A DNA stretch of 64,000 nucleotides from the NCBI GenBank assembly GCA_015847255.1, contig JADLZK010012353.1, forward strand, positions 62,001-126,000, written 5' to 3'. Source of the DNA: Hyparrhenia diplandra (lineage: Eukaryota > Streptophyta > Magnoliopsida > Poales > Poaceae). Shown one piece after another: positions 20,301-32,139 of this stretch (its first letter is position 1; each line of letters opens with the position of its first letter). Position numbers and translations under genes: made by a program. Below the pieces are notes generated by a model that was not told the DNA's origin, did not search any database, and saw only the letters and a program-made list of their open reading frames with translations.

Positions 20301-23300
20301 TGGCGATGAGGTTTAGATCTTTTAGGTTTACGACATTTTGCTTCTTTTGGATCTCCGCTTGTTGTGGAGATGGTTTGTAATATTACTTTGGTACGGTGTG
20401 ACCGCGGACAAATGTTGATGAGTTTTTGTGGATGTTGGCATTTCCCTGCGCAGGTCTCCGGAGTTGAGCCTGTGCAGGATCCTATGCCCTTGACCTTTTA
20501 CCGTGATGGTGTATATATCGATGGAGGTCTATGGGCTTACTAGAAGACAGCTTTTGAAGATCCTAGGGTAGAAGATATGTATGCTGATGTTTTAGGCGAC
20601 CTAGACAATAATCCTGATAATTGTTTTACCCATTCTGTCGCATGGTATGGGCCTCCGCCCTTTTAATGTGTAGCGAAAGAATGTAACTTAGGTTGCGAAT
20701 GTATGCTAAGGTGTTTCTACACCTTATTGTCTGAGTTCTATAAGCTTACTGAGCTTTACCATCTCAGTAGCAGGGACTTCGCTAAGCTCTCTGCGCTATC
20801 TCTCTTTTTCTCCGACTTAGTGAAACATTGTGTCACCTCCGCTGTCTCGGTAATTTTTGGTCTGCAATTGGCAGTTTAGGACTGTATTGGTTCCCCCCCT
20901 GGTCCGACGTATGCAGACTAGGAGGTTGATCTATGCTGAAGTTTGTGGGCACGGTGCCATTAACCCGTGTCTGTGGGTCTTAGCTTGTGTTGGGGTTCTG
21001 GTTTCTATGTTTCGCCTGGCTTGATCTGGATTTGGCTTTTACAAGCACGTATCCAGTACTTTGACGGTTTATGCCTTCAGTCGCTTGGTTTTTGTTATGT
21101 CGTAGCATATGGTTTTGTCTAGTATAGCGGAGGTCTTTGTGCAATTAAAGATCCCGCGTGGTTTGCGCTGGAATATATCCTTCCGGTAGTGATGGCAACG
21201 GTGCTATGCAACCTAGGCCTCTTGGCGCAGTGTTGTGTGCGCTGTATTTGATTTTCTCCCTAGGTATTTCGGAGGCTGGTGATTCCGGCCCATTTTTATG
21301 TTCTTGAAAGCTCATAGCTCCAGCTTAAAAAGGTACGAAGCTCAAAAGTGATGTTAGGCAGTGGTCTTTGTGCCACTCATTTTATGGAAAAAGCTCAGTT
21401 CCGACTATAACCTGATTAGTTCCGGTTTTCAAAATGTAAAGCTCGAGACTTTTTTTTGTAAATGTAGGAACATATGTTTATTTCTTCGCTTTTTATTTCT
21501 AGCGGAGATGTTGGTGATGCCTAAAAATTCTTTTAGGTCTTTTTTCACCTTTTTGTAATGCTACCTTTGCTCGTTATTTTGAGCGAAGGTCTTGCTGATG
21601 CCTGCTCTTGGGCAGGGCTTGTTTCAGCCTCTCTCTTTTTGGGTGCCATTACGTGGAACCTGAGCCTTGTCTTGAGGCTGTGTGTGTCTATATCAGATTT
21701 TTTTTGGAGGTCGTATTTTGGCTTGAGGCTCCGTGCTCAAGTCTTAGTATGACCTCTTCAGTGGCACTGTTTGCCTTTGTCGAATAACGTGACTGTTTTG
21801 TTAGCCACTTTCGACTCATGCGAGTATTTCTTGCTGGGTAGTATCCTCTTTATATTTCAGAGGCGTTTTGTGTGACATCTGCTTTTGCTGAAAACTTCAC
21901 CTCCGTTGGGAGTTTCCCCTGTGAGGAGTGCATAGCCTTTTTGTGAATAAAATCTTACATAGGTATATATAAAAGATAAGATAGCACACCTCCGCTCTTA
22001 GCTTGTGGGTGGCTGACCTATATGTAGAATTTTTTGAGATTTTTGATATTACAAGTGTGGTCGGAGATGTTTCCCTTTCCTTCCTTCAGTCGGGAAGCTC
22101 TGATTTTTGTGGGTGCCCTAGTGATGAATTGGCCATTTCGTTTTGCTTGCAGTTCTCTTTTGTTTTCTGCGTTGAGGTTTCTTCTTGGCTCGAGACCTCC
22201 GTTATTAGTGTGATTTTCTCGCGCTTTGCGTTTTGCCTATCTCCTAGTTTCTTCTTGATACTCGGAGATGTGTTGGACGGCTTCTGGTCTTCTTTTTGAG
22301 GTTTCTTTGGCGTACCCTTTATTTCCCGCCAACTGTTGCTTCACTGTGCGGAGACTATTGTGCTTTGTCTCTCCTGGTGGCACTACTTCTTTGCCATAAG
22401 TGAGTTTGAAAGTAGTAAACCTAGTGGCTCACGAAGGTGTCGTGTTGTGCGAATGTGAGCCTTTGTCCTCAATTTGCCTAGTAGTAAGCTGAGGTGTTTG
22501 GTGTTACCCCCCTCCACTTGCGCGTTCTGTTCTGTTTCTTCATTTAACGAGGGTAGCTTTTGTACGATGAGGGAGGGGGTTTTTATGATGACGGATGAGA
22601 TCTCCCACGACATAGATGGAGTATTTTTCCATGACAAAGGAGGAGGTTTCCGTGTTGAAGGAGAAGATGTTTATGATTTAAGATGGCCAAGCTTTGCCTA
22701 ATGGAGTAGGAGGTCTCAGCGATGAAGGAGAAACCTTTTTGTAAATGATTGACATGACTAAAGATAGTATATAATTCATCCCTTGAGGTTTTATTTTCCT
22801 CTAGCCTTTGCTGGCGGAGGTCTTGCTGATGTCTGATGTTGTCGGGACTTGTTTCAGCTTTTTTTTGTTTGTGGCACTTTTGCTGTGTTACCTCAATGCT
22901 TACGCTTTTGTGTAGGTCTTGTTTTGAGGATTTTTAGAGGCTTTCGGAGGCCTTAGAGGTCGTCCCTTGGTTAGAGTCTCCGCATACTAAGCGTGGGAGG
23001 TTCTTCTATTGATTTGTTTTGAATGTCGAAATACGTAGTCACTTTTGACTTTTCAGATTTGGCAGAAGTTTTCCAAATGTCGTGGGTTATATTGTAGCCA
23101 TTTAAAAAAATGCATTCAAGTTATGGTGCAGACGAATGTATTTGTAGAGTATTAAAAAGGAGTGGATATCTCATACCCTGCGGAAGCAATGGATATAGCA
23201 GATCGTAAACTCTGTATGTTAGAGGTATTGCTCTCAAATGAGAGGGTTGTAACTTAGGTGGCTAATGAAAACTGCCCTTCAAAAACTTGCATGGTTATAC

Positions 23301-24180
23301 ATGTGACTTAACATTTAGTAGAAAGAAGTATGAGCTCCCTGCGGAGGTTAGTTCAGATAAGATCTAGGCTACAGGCTAAGAAAACCTGCTTGGTTAAGTG
23401 TGGTTTGTGGTGTTGAAAAGCAAAAGTTTAGCTTGCTGCGAAGGTTGGTGCAAGAGTTGTTGTATTGATTCTTGTTATAAGGAAAATCGAAGCGATGCGT
23501 CTTAAGAAAGATGTGCGCATTTTTGTGTTAGAGGGTGGAGTGTTGCTAACTAAGAGCTTTTGAATGATAAAGGTTGTTAATTGATAAAGCCTTTTGATGA
23601 ACTAAGGCTGTTGGGTGATACAGGCTGATGATTAGCAAAGGTTACTGAGACCACTGATGAATGAGATCTATTGTCGGATGAGAGAACCTAGTCATTTGAC
23701 GAAGGTTGCTGAAAACCAACAATAAATGAATCATGCTGTGAGTTGATGAAGCCCAATGACTGACTAAGGTTGCTGAGAGACCAACATTTATGAGTTCCAC
23801 TGACTGATAATGAAGTCTGGTTACTGACGGAGGTTTCTTGAGAATCAATACTGATGAAATCTGCTGAGAGATGATAAAGCCTGATAACTTGCAGAGGTAA
23901 CTTAGGATTGCTGAGATGTATGGCGGGGACACGACTCATACAAGTTCGAGAATAGGATAGGTATGTTACGAAGGTTGAGCTCATAATGAGGATTTTTAGC
24001 ACATTGATATTTGCTGATATCTTGGCTTGGAAAGCTGAAACAAGTATACAATAATATATATTTCGGAGAATTAGCTAGGAGGGTACGAGATACTTGCTAA
24101 GGTGGTGATCTGCATATTAGCAATAAAAGAGTAGGTTCGAAAAATGTACTTTATGTTTGCTGGTTAAGGCTAAACATATA
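20301..24180 (+). other. Interior of the LTR element, no convincing gene
   Basis: T-rich, with scattered CGGAG(A/G) words and short random ORFs only. No polymerase or integrase motif in any frame. A GATGA/CTGA-rich stretch at about 23560-23900 reads like a degenerate simple repeat (recurring AGGTTGCTGA and GATGAAG-type words). Confidence 0.5.
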
Positions 24181-24185
24181 TGGCT

Positions 24186-25640
24186 ACTTTGGGCCATAGT
24201 TTTGGATCGTCGGAGGTTGCGTCAAACTCCCTAGTCACCTTGGTGACATGGAGTTGAAGGCCATGAAGGTTTTGGGGCGCATCTCTGAAATCGAGCGCGC
24301 CTTGAGAATTGTGATCAAAGCCAATGTGCCTTGGTTGAATCGTGTTTTCTAGGAGATTGGAGTTAGATATGAGCGATGGCTTCCCCCCTTGTCGGTTCAG
24401 GTTGATGACTGCGTGCAGGCCGAAACCTTGGAGCTTAAAGCTTTAAAGCGGTCGAAGGTTTGAAGGCGGGCTTGAGTTGTAAGAGGGTAAAGTTGACTTA
24501 AGGTTCAGATGGTGTAGATGATGATGGAAATTTTGGCGGTCGTGTCATAGGCTCCGCTTTGGGGCCGAGACAGCTCTAAACGCTAATGCTCATGCTTCAG
24601 TTCTAGCTTTTTCCAATGTTGGCGAAGATGTTGTGCCAAATCTTCCAATACTTTTTGAGGGTTATTCGGACCCGTGCTATTTTGATGGGGAGGCTGAGAT
24701 AAGGTGTAAAGATGATGCATTAGTTCCTGGTCTCATGGCGGAGGTTAGTGTTCTACGGTGACGTAATGGATGGCGTAGCCTCTTTGCTAGGTAGCCCAAC
24801 TCTTTCTACTTGTTGTCTTACATCTTTTTCTTTTGCACAAAGGTCTAACAGCCCCTCCTTTTTCTTGGGAGGTTGCGATGCTTAATTTTCACTTTGCTTG
24901 TGTAGCTGAGCCTCCTGAAGCGTTTGCCCGTGCTGACGCAGAGTCAACTATGGCACTTGCGTTTGAGCACTCTGCTCAGGTTTCTTGTGCATTGAACATT
25001 CGTATGTGATTTTTGTTTGTTTACTTCCAACATGATTTTTCTTCTAGATGGCTTTATCATTTTAGCACTGCCATATGAAGGCGAAGGTCAAACGGAGGGT
25101 TTATGAACTCCTGTCTTTTCGCGAGCGATCCATCGCTGAGCTTCAGGGATGGATTTCAGGTCTTGAGAGTGAGAAGGAAGGTTTATTCGCAGATCTCCGC
25201 AATCTTCGTGCGTGGCTTGGCGACTTTGTCTCTGAGCGGGACGATGCGTTGGAGAAGGTCAATGAGCCTGAGGGTGCTATGGCCATTTGTGATCAGAGGA
25301 TAGTGAACTTAGAGGATCTATTAATGTCTTCAGAGGATTCCAAAGAATCGGCCTAGGGTCAGCTTAAGAAACAGGTAAATATCATAGATGGTCTCCGGGT
25401 ACATGCGTTAAAGGAATGCATATTGTCTAGTCGGCTTAAGGAAACGTTGACAGATTTGGAGAAGGACTCCGTCATTGTACTGGATATGGGTTTGGTAAAG
25501 GATTTTTGGTGGAGTCACACCATAGCTTCCAGAGGAGTCAAGTGTCCTTGTCGTTATGAAATGGTTTTCTCATACTTCTTCAGCTCTGAAGGAATTTGCG
25601 TTCCTGGCTGTAGGATTTTGTGACGTTTTCTGTTGTTACA
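24186..25640 (+). pseudogene. Second, degraded coiled-coil region of the LTR element
   Basis: LGDMELKAMKVLGRISEIERALR...VPWLNRVF near 24240-24352 aligns in style with the end of the 16926 protein (RNRVFAEMGI-type). A heptad-rich segment follows (25075-25356) with FRERSIAELQGWISGLESEK and AMAICDQRIVNLEDLL. Stops and frame breaks separate the pieces. It may be a second diverged copy of the element's ORFs, hinting at a nested or duplicated ancestor. Confidence 0.45.
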
Positions 25641-26932
25641 AATTCGTTGTCCATCATGACAAGAGAAGGTGCCTACATGTGCCTGATTTCGCAAGGCTGG
25701 ACTTTTGGTTTGAGCCACTGGTTAGGTTATGCGGGCCATCAGTGGCGGAGATGTTGAGCAGCACTCAGCGACGCCGGAGATAATGTTAAAAGATGCCTAG
25801 CATAATTCTGTCTAGCTCATAAGCATGCAGGTATCAGCGGAGCAGGCGGAGGTGTATTCCACCTACATGCGTAGGGAAAAGGCGGGATAGAGAAATTCGC
25901 CGGTGGCGGGCTCGGTTTTCTTCCAAGCGAAGGTCCCAGGTAGCGGAGACATTTTGGACTTTTAAGCATTGGATTGACACTAACTTTGTGTTTCGGACTA
26001 TATGACGCCTATGCTGATACTTTTGTCTGGTTTTGTTTACCTTTATGTTAATGAACTAGCGGAGGTCCCCTTTTTGTCTTGTCGGAGATGTTTGTCCACA
26101 AAGTTGGTGATATCTTCTCCATTTCTAAGGCCCCCTTTTCCCTTTTTTATTTATAACGGAGGCGGGGTTTGCCATTACGTGGTTTGCATCATATTGGTTG
26201 CATTGTGGGATCTGGTTTAACATGTTTGAGCTAAGCTTTCTATTCTTCCCTTGGCCCCAAGTTGGCCTTAGAGGTCGTTCGGCAGTGTTTGAGCGTTAAC
26301 TTCGCGCTGCCGAAGGTCCTCAAAAAGTGAATTGTCTCTGTCGAATAGTGTGGCTCTGCACTAGCCACTTTCGACTCTTGATCAATTGTGGAGCAAAAAA
26401 AATTGAGGATGTTAACAGTATAATTGATAAAGCAACGCAGAAGTCTTGGCTTTGCGACCTGATGCCCGTCTGAATTCGGGACTTTTTTCAGGATTTTGGA
26501 GTATTGTGCGATGCAAAGATCTTTTCTTTGCTACCTGGTGCCTGAGCGGTGCGAACTCAGGACTTTTTCCAGGATTTAGATGTACTACTGCGAAGGTATG
26601 TAGCTTACTGTGCAGGGAATTTTCTCCAACCGGCGGAGACTCCATCTTGTGTGAAAGCTCCGCCTTAGGTTTGGTGCGTAGGTCCACCTTTGGTTCCGAG
26701 CTTCCGTCTTGCTGTAAGAGCTCCGCTTCACCTTGAAGGAGAAGATCTCCATGACGGAGGTGTTCTTGGTGACGACGATGGAGGAGGTATTCTGTCGACG
26801 ATGATGGAGGGGCTCTCCATGACAGAGGAGAAGGTGTTTTCGGCTTTTTGGAAAAAATTTCGTGCCGAGCACGGTGGGCAGTTTGGATTGTGGGCTAAGG
26901 CTGTTTCTCGTGCCGACCACGGTGGGCGCCAA
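25641..26932 (+). other. 3' non-coding end of the LTR element
   Basis: No gene. At about 26690-26840 there are repeated GATCTCCATGACGGAGG-like and GACGATGGAGG-like words. At 26865-26925 the phrase CGTGCCGA(C/G)CACGGTGGGC occurs twice. The last bases, GGTGGGCGCCAA, abut the 3' LTR in the place of a polypurine tract. Confidence 0.5.
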
Positions 26933-27819
26933 TGTTGAACTTATGGGTTCTAACAGGATAAAACACCTCCGCTCAGGCGGAGCCCTAAGGGAGTGTTATG
27001 ATAGTAGAGTGTTGAAACTGGTGTTTCTAGTAGGAAAGACACCTCCGCTCAGGCGTTGCTCTGAGGGAGGAGAATGGTGGGAATATGAATAATCAAACAA
27101 GGTCTGATGAATAAAGAGTGATAATTCCATTCACCAACCAACCTTTTACACTGAGGTTTGGTTCTCCTTTTATAGCTATAGTGAGGTACAAAGTAGGGTT
27201 ACATTTCTACCCTTAGAATATGCCCGGAATATTCCCGAAACTAGAGATCCTCCGCCGGGGGCAGAATGGTCTTCTCGCAGCATTGCGTAGCCGCCCCGCC
27301 ATCTAGAGGCGTGTCGGACTTCTCCTCTGCGCTGCCTTGATCTCCAAGTTTCCCTCTAGGAGACATCTCCGCCAGGCTCTGGGGGCGGAGGTCTTGGTGA
27401 ACTCCCGCGCCGCCTCAGTTGCTCTTGCTCTTCCTGAGATCTCCGCATGGTTCGTGGCTGCTCCTTGCCACCGGCGGAGATGTTCGCTTCGCCTTTCCTG
27501 CGGGAATGGTGGGGAGCGAACCTCCGGTCCCCAAGCCGTTACCTGCATAGCGATGAGCTCGACAGACTCGTATTAGGCATTTGTCATCATCAAGACCTCC
27601 GCCTGCCTGGCGGCCGTCGCGTGTTCGCAGCAGAGATGTGCCCGGGCTACTGCTTTACCCAGAGATCTTCCCTCGGGAGGGCACACCTCCGCCTCCATTG
27701 CGGAGACCTGCATTGTCATAGACATCTGGGCATTGTGTTAGACTTATTCTGTCAAGACCTCCGCTTATCGGGGTGGTCTGCTCAACATCTCCGTCATCTC
27801 GGCGGGCCTTGTCCCAACA
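26933..27819 (+). repeat. 3' LTR of the 12.3-kb element
   Basis: 887 bases, collinear with the 5' LTR and very similar. It is followed by CTATC, which matches the left flank CCATC in four of five positions. Confidence 0.85.
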
Positions 27820-27879
27820 CTATCCTCTTCATATGGTCAAGCAAATGGCAAATATATTCTTGCATGTCACAGTGTGGCA

Positions 27880-28150
27880 GCGTGTGAGTGTAAATTGTCC
27901 AGAAAAAATATTAGTAGTGTGTCGAGGCATCTCACATGCCCACTAATCTTGGATTCGATGCAGATTGTAGTCTTTTATGGTTACCGAGCTGTCGGCCACT
28001 CTAATTGTCATTGAGATTGATGTACCTTGAAGAACACTGCAATTCAAATTTCTAAAGGACTTCGGGACTAGCAAAGCACCAGCAAGTGTTAATTTTTTTT
28101 TTAATAAAAGAAAAGAAAGCATCAGCTGGAGAAGCGTGCAGTTCTGTTTT
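27880..28150 (+). repeat. NLR-associated spacer, copy S2
   Basis: Matches part of S1 and S3 (AGTAGTGTGTCGAGGCATC, CCCACTAATCTTGGATTC, GCATCAGCTGGAGAAGCGTG). It lies directly upstream of NLR-B, which identifies this repeat as NLR 5'-flanking DNA. Confidence 0.65.
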
Positions 28151-28271
28151 TAGTCCATGCAAGCCTTCAGCATGGGCATATCCAGCATTAAGCTGATCAA
28201 TGCTTTAGCAGTTGGATCCAATCCACGCAAAAACGCCCAAGAGAGCAAGAGCAACAACCGTACTGCACCTA

Positions 28272-29291
28272 TGGAGGCCAGCGCTGAGCATCGGCAAGTC
28301 TGTGTTGAGTGGAGCCCTTGGTTATGCCAAATCTGCCATGGCGGAGGAGGTGGCCTTGCAGCTAGGCGTCGCTCGCGACCAGGCTTTCGTCAGGGACGAG
28401 CTGGAGATGATGTTGTCTTTCCTGATGGCGGCGCACGAGGAGCGAGACAAGCACATGGTGGTCGAGACATGGGTGAAGCAGGTCCGTGTCGTTGCCTACG
28501 GCGTCGAGGACTCGCTCATGGACTTCGCCGTCCGTGTGGAGAAGAAATCTTGGTGGCTGCCGTGGCGAATCCCAGGCAATCTGCGTGACAGGCGCCGTGT
28601 GGCCAAGTAGATGAAGGATCTCAGGGCCATGGTTGAGGATGTGAGCCAGAGGAAAAAGCGGTACCTCATCGAGGCCGGCTCTAGCTCCAAGGCTACAGCT
28701 GGTGCTGGTGACACTGCTGCCTCTGCAGCAGCCATGTTTGGTGTCAACGAAGCAAGGTATGCTGCGAAGACCAAGGACCAGCCAAGATTGGATCTTACCC
28801 AGCTCATCAACCAAGAGGGGGAGGATCTTGCAGTGATTGCGGTATGGGGAACTAGCGGCAATGTTGGGCATAAGTCCATCATCTGGGAGGCATATGAGAA
28901 TTCAGATACCCAGAAGAATTTCCATTGCCGGGCATGGGTCAGGGTGATGCATCCTTTTTGCCCAAAAGAATTCATTCGGAGTTTGTTGGAGGAAGCTGTA
29001 CATGTAGGGGTTGATTTTCTGATAGAAGCTGAGAAGACAGGGCAAGAGCTGGTAGAGGAGTTCTATGGGTATGTCAATGACAAGAGATGCTTGATTGTGC
29101 TCAACGGCCTATCCACCTTTGAAGATTGGAATCGGATCAAGAAATGCTTCCCAATCAACAAGAAAGGGAACAGAATCATAGTGTCCACAACGGATGTTGA
29201 GGTTGCAAGCTTATGTGTGGGTCAAAACAGTGTAGTGTCAGAGCTCAAACAGTTGTCTGCTGATCAGACCATCTATGCTTTCCACAAGGAG
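28272..29291 (+). pseudogene. NLR-B exon 1: coiled coil and degenerate NB domain, two disabling changes
   Basis: The frame encodes a CC domain (ALSIGKSVLSGALGYAKSAMAEEVALQLG..., with an EDVID-like VEDSLMDFA near 28503). A nucleotide-binding-like fold follows in which the Walker A equivalent reads WGTSGNVGHKSII (near 28846) and the Walker B equivalent reads CLIVLNGLS (near 29090), so both lack the expected catalytic residues. RNBS-B-like NRIIVSTTDVEVASLC is near 29170. The ATG at 28272 is out of frame with the CC domain by a small indel within the first four codons. A TAG at 28608-28610 interrupts the CC-NB junction. The donor GTAATA at 29292 is in phase 0. Related grass genes are commonly annotated as Pik-2-like or RPM1-like, by recollection only. 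A downstream in-frame ATG at 28338 could give a truncated CC. Confidence 0.8.
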
Positions 29292-29468
29292 GTAATATTC
29301 AACTTTCGGAGGATGTTCTAAAGACATCTTTATATGTTGGTTGTTCATCTAGTTCAACGCACTAGTCGTTATATATTAAGAAAAATGACATTTAATGTTT
29401 TTTGAATCCCAAAATGATATTTAATGTTACTTTTATTTTCTTTTTTCTTTTTGTAACTATACGTGCAG

Positions 29469-29555
29469 CCCACCGCCACACCTTGTGTTCAAATATCCAC
29501 AACGCCTGATTTTGTCCAGCGAGCCGGAGATGAAGATGGCAATACTTCCACTAAG
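29469..29555 (+). pseudogene. NLR-B exon 2 (linker)
   Basis: 87 bases, 29 codons, open and phase 0 at both ends: acceptor GTGCAG before 29469, donor GTGAGA after 29555. It encodes a Thr/Asp/Gly-rich linker (PTATPCVQISTTPDFVQRAG...) between the two NB domains. Classed as pseudogene only because exon 1 is broken. A diverged copy of this exon is at about 50968. Confidence 0.7.
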
Positions 29556-29605
29556 GTGAGAAACAGCACTGATATATTTTATTATTATCGTTGATGTTAT
29601 TATTG

Positions 29606-30437
29606 TGTTGACACCCAAAAAATGACCTAAGACGTGACAAGGTGTAAACAATGCATCAAGGTGCAAAATTTGGCCGAGCATGGGGCCAAACGGGCGTGCA
29701 CAGGAGCACCGGATGCTGGAGCGTCCGATCGCTTTGACCGGACACACCGTCGCGCCAGGCCACACTTCGAACTCTCCGGAAGTGACCGGACCCTGGGCAC
29801 CGGCGCGTCGGTCGGCGCCCAGCGTCCGTCGTAGCGTCCGTTCGCGCGCTGGGCTCAGCCGCGCCCGTTTCAGCCGTGTCGGGACTTGACCGGGCGCTGG
29901 GCACCGGTGCGTCGGTCAAGCCGACCCAGCGTCCGGTCGGCCCGTGTTTGGCCCAGTCGAACCAAACCTAAACCGATTTGTTTCCAATCGTGTTTAGGTC
30001 GGTTTTTAGTAATTGGAGACGTCCCGGGACGCTTTCCTAAAAGGATAAGACCACCCTCCCCTATATAATGAAGGGGTTCATGGCCGATTTGATCCCATCT
30101 ACCCAAATCGTCATATTACAACTTCCAAACCCTAATTTTGTCTCTTCCAACCCTATACCCTGCTGTTCGACGACGAGCTCCGCGCTTCTTCGCCGGCGTT
30201 CTAGGCGCACCTGCTGCTCCTAGGGCAACCCTCGCATGCATCCTCCCGACGGGTCTTCCCGGAGGTTTGTTCGGAGGTTTTCCAGCCATTACCGAGCTCT
30301 ACATCGGCCCTAACGGTCTCTTGATCGTTCGTGGCTGATCACGCTGCGGTTTTGCTGCTACTAGGTTGTTAGCAACCTTCGTGGGCGTCCAAGGCCCTCT
30401 GGTGTGTTTGGTGCGAAGCCTTAACTTCGTATCAACA
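29606..30437 (+). repeat. 5' LTR of the Tat element
   Basis: Begins TGTTGACACCC and ends GTATCAACA. It has a TATA-like CCCTATATAATGAAGG at about 30058-30073 and downstream U5-like sequence. Confidence 0.9.
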
Positions 30438-30445
30438 TACTTTTT

Positions 30446-30463
30446 GGCGACTCCGCTGGGGAA
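30446..30463 (+). promoter_or_regulatory. Primer-binding site of the Tat element
   Basis: TGGCGACTCCGCTGGGGA lies nine bases after the 5' LTR. From memory this type is complementary to tRNA-Arg and is used by Ogre/Tat elements. Confidence 0.65.
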
Positions 30464-30500
30464 GAAGACTAGACGTCAACTCCAGTTCGAAGCTAGTGTC

Positions 30501-32135
30501 ATGGCTCCAGGTGATGAAGCTAGCAAGAACAAGGATCAGTCATCCGAAATTTCGGAAACCAATATACGGCGACCCGAATCCGTGGATGAGCTCCCCGAAG
30601 AATTGAAGAAGCAGCTCCAGGACGCAATCAACGCTGTCCAGATGGCCTTCTTCAAGAGTTGTCACAAAGATAGGCAAGATCGTGTACATCAATACAAAAA
30701 GCCTGTCTACACCGCACTTGCTCCTGCGCCAGAGCCGTCATCAAAAGAGGTAATCCCTGTTGATCAACAACCTATATATGATGATGTTCCTATTACTCAT
30801 GATGGTGTTGCTAAGATGATAGTAGATCAAAATTCTGGTTTAGTTGAGATGATGCAAGGTCTTGTTACTAAATTAGATAAACGCTTGCAAATCATAGAAG
30901 GGACTTCCACCGATAATACACAATCGGGGGCTGTACCTCAATCTGATCTAGCGTCACCATCAGTTGTTGCGCCCCAAACAACAACTCAATATCAATATGG
31001 TATGCCTTTAGATTTGGTTCCACATGTTTCTCAACCACAATCGGCTCCTATGGCTTCTGCCGTTAGAACCGGTAATGGTGGAGCTAGCACATCCGCAGGC
31101 AATTATGGATCGGCTCAATTGAGAACCGATCATGAGGCATCCAGGAATTCGGGGGTGCATAATGCTATGCTAAATTCGGCAGGAGGGCAACCTCCATTAC
31201 CGAATCCTAACCCCAATCCTGCACGCAATTCGGGGATGAATGTTCCTTTACCAGGGGGACAATCAATGCCACAACCACCACCGAATTATGTGAATAATCA
31301 AAATGCAAATGCAGGAAATACAGGAGTTCCCGATAGCATAGATGCTATTCTAGCTAAATTTAGAGATGACTTCTCTAAATCAATGGAGAAAAATCTGGGA
31401 ATTCGTCTTGATTCTATCAATACCTCTTATCAAAAACCGTACCCTTCCACGTTTGATTATATGAATGCGCCAATTGGCTGGAAGGTACCTGATTTTCAGA
31501 AATTTAGTGGTAATGATAATAAAACTACTATGGAACATATTAGCATGTATCTTGCTCAACTAGGAACGGCTAGTACCTTGGAACATATGAAGATTCGCAA
31601 TTTTCCTTTATCTCTTACTGGTACTGCTTTTTCATGGTTTTCATCTTTACCTGCTTGTTCCATTATGTCTTGGGCTGATTTAGAAGAGAAATTTCATGCT
31701 CACTTTTATTGTGGAGTCCAAGAAACTAGATTGTCCCATCTTGCATGCATTAAACAAGGGCGTGATGAGTTAGTCCTAGATTTCTTTAAGAGATATAGGG
31801 AAACTAGAAGTCGTTGTTTTAATGTTCAGATATCTGAAAGGGATCTAGTTGATTTTGCTTTTGCTGGCTTGCGCTCTAACATTAAAGAAAAACTTGAGTT
31901 CCAGCAATTTAATACTTTGAATCAGTTAATCGAGAGGGCCGTTTCTGTTGAATCGCGCCTTAAAGATTCTCGTGACAGCAACTATCGCTCTCATCGTGCT
32001 AATGTGCATACACTCGATGGTTATTCTTCATCGGATGATGAGAGCAAAGAGGTGTTGGCTGCTGAAATTAGGTGGCCAGCTGAGAATAAACAAGTAACTT
32101 GCCCCCTCTCAAACCGATTAGTAAGAATCGGGTGA
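30501..32135 (+). CDS. Gag of the Tat element
   Basis: The ATG at 30501 (MAPGDEAS) is preferred because the upstream part of the frame lies in the LTR and primer-binding site. A Gln/Pro/Asn-rich N-terminal half is followed by a retrotransposon Gag domain (WKVPDFQKFSGNDNKTTMEHI...FSWFSSLP...LEEKFHAHF...DFAFAGL, about 31475-31900). The frame stops at 32135. Related Gag continues in another frame from 32140, suggesting a frameshift. Gag would form the cytoplasmic particle. Confidence 0.8.
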   Translation: MAPGDEASKNKDQSSEISETNIRRPESVDELPEELKKQLQDAINAVQMAFFKSCHKDRQDRVHQYKKPVYTALAPAPEPSSKEVIPVDQQPIYDDVPITHDGVAKMIVDQNSGLVEMMQGLVTKLDKRLQIIEGTSTDNTQSGAVPQSDLASPSVVAPQTTTQYQYGMPLDLVPHVSQPQSAPMASAVRTGNGGASTSAGNYGSAQLRTDHEASRNSGVHNAMLNSAGGQPPLPNPNPNPARNSGMNVPLPGGQSMPQPPPNYVNNQNANAGNTGVPDSIDAILAKFRDDFSKSMEKNLGIRLDSINTSYQKPYPSTFDYMNAPIGWKVPDFQKFSGNDNKTTMEHISMYLAQLGTASTLEHMKIRNFPLSLTGTAFSWFSSLPACSIMSWADLEEKFHAHFYCGVQETRLSHLACIKQGRDELVLDFFKRYRETRSRCFNVQISERDLVDFAFAGLRSNIKEKLEFQQFNTLNQLIERAVSVESRLKDSRDSNYRSHRANVHTLDGYSSSDDESKEVLAAEIRWPAENKQVTCPLSNRLVRIG

Positions 32136-32139
32136 GGAG

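Larger units (their letters stand above)
15547..27819 (+). mobile_element. 12.3-kb non-autonomous LTR element (gypsy-type ORF, no RT or integrase)
   Basis: Paired LTRs (15547-16437 and 26933-27819) and a near-perfect TSD (CCATC at 15542-15546, CTATC at 27820-27824) define the element. The interior encodes a plant 'putative gypsy type transposon' protein and coiled-coil ORFs but no reverse transcriptase, RNase H, protease or integrase that I can find, so it must be mobilised in trans. A second, more degraded coiled-coil region lies at 24.2-25.6 kb. The element sits in NLR spacer S1 immediately upstream of NLR-B. Confidence 0.8.

Noticed and set aside
23560..23960. CRISPR-like or satellite array from recurring AGGTTGCTGA words
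   Set aside because: Unit length and spacing are irregular; it is degenerate low-complexity sequence inside a eukaryotic retroelement.
28157..28588. Out-of-frame ORF starting at 28157 as the NLR-B start
   Set aside because: Its translation after 28300 is a shadow of the coiled-coil frame; the family-like residues are in the other frame.
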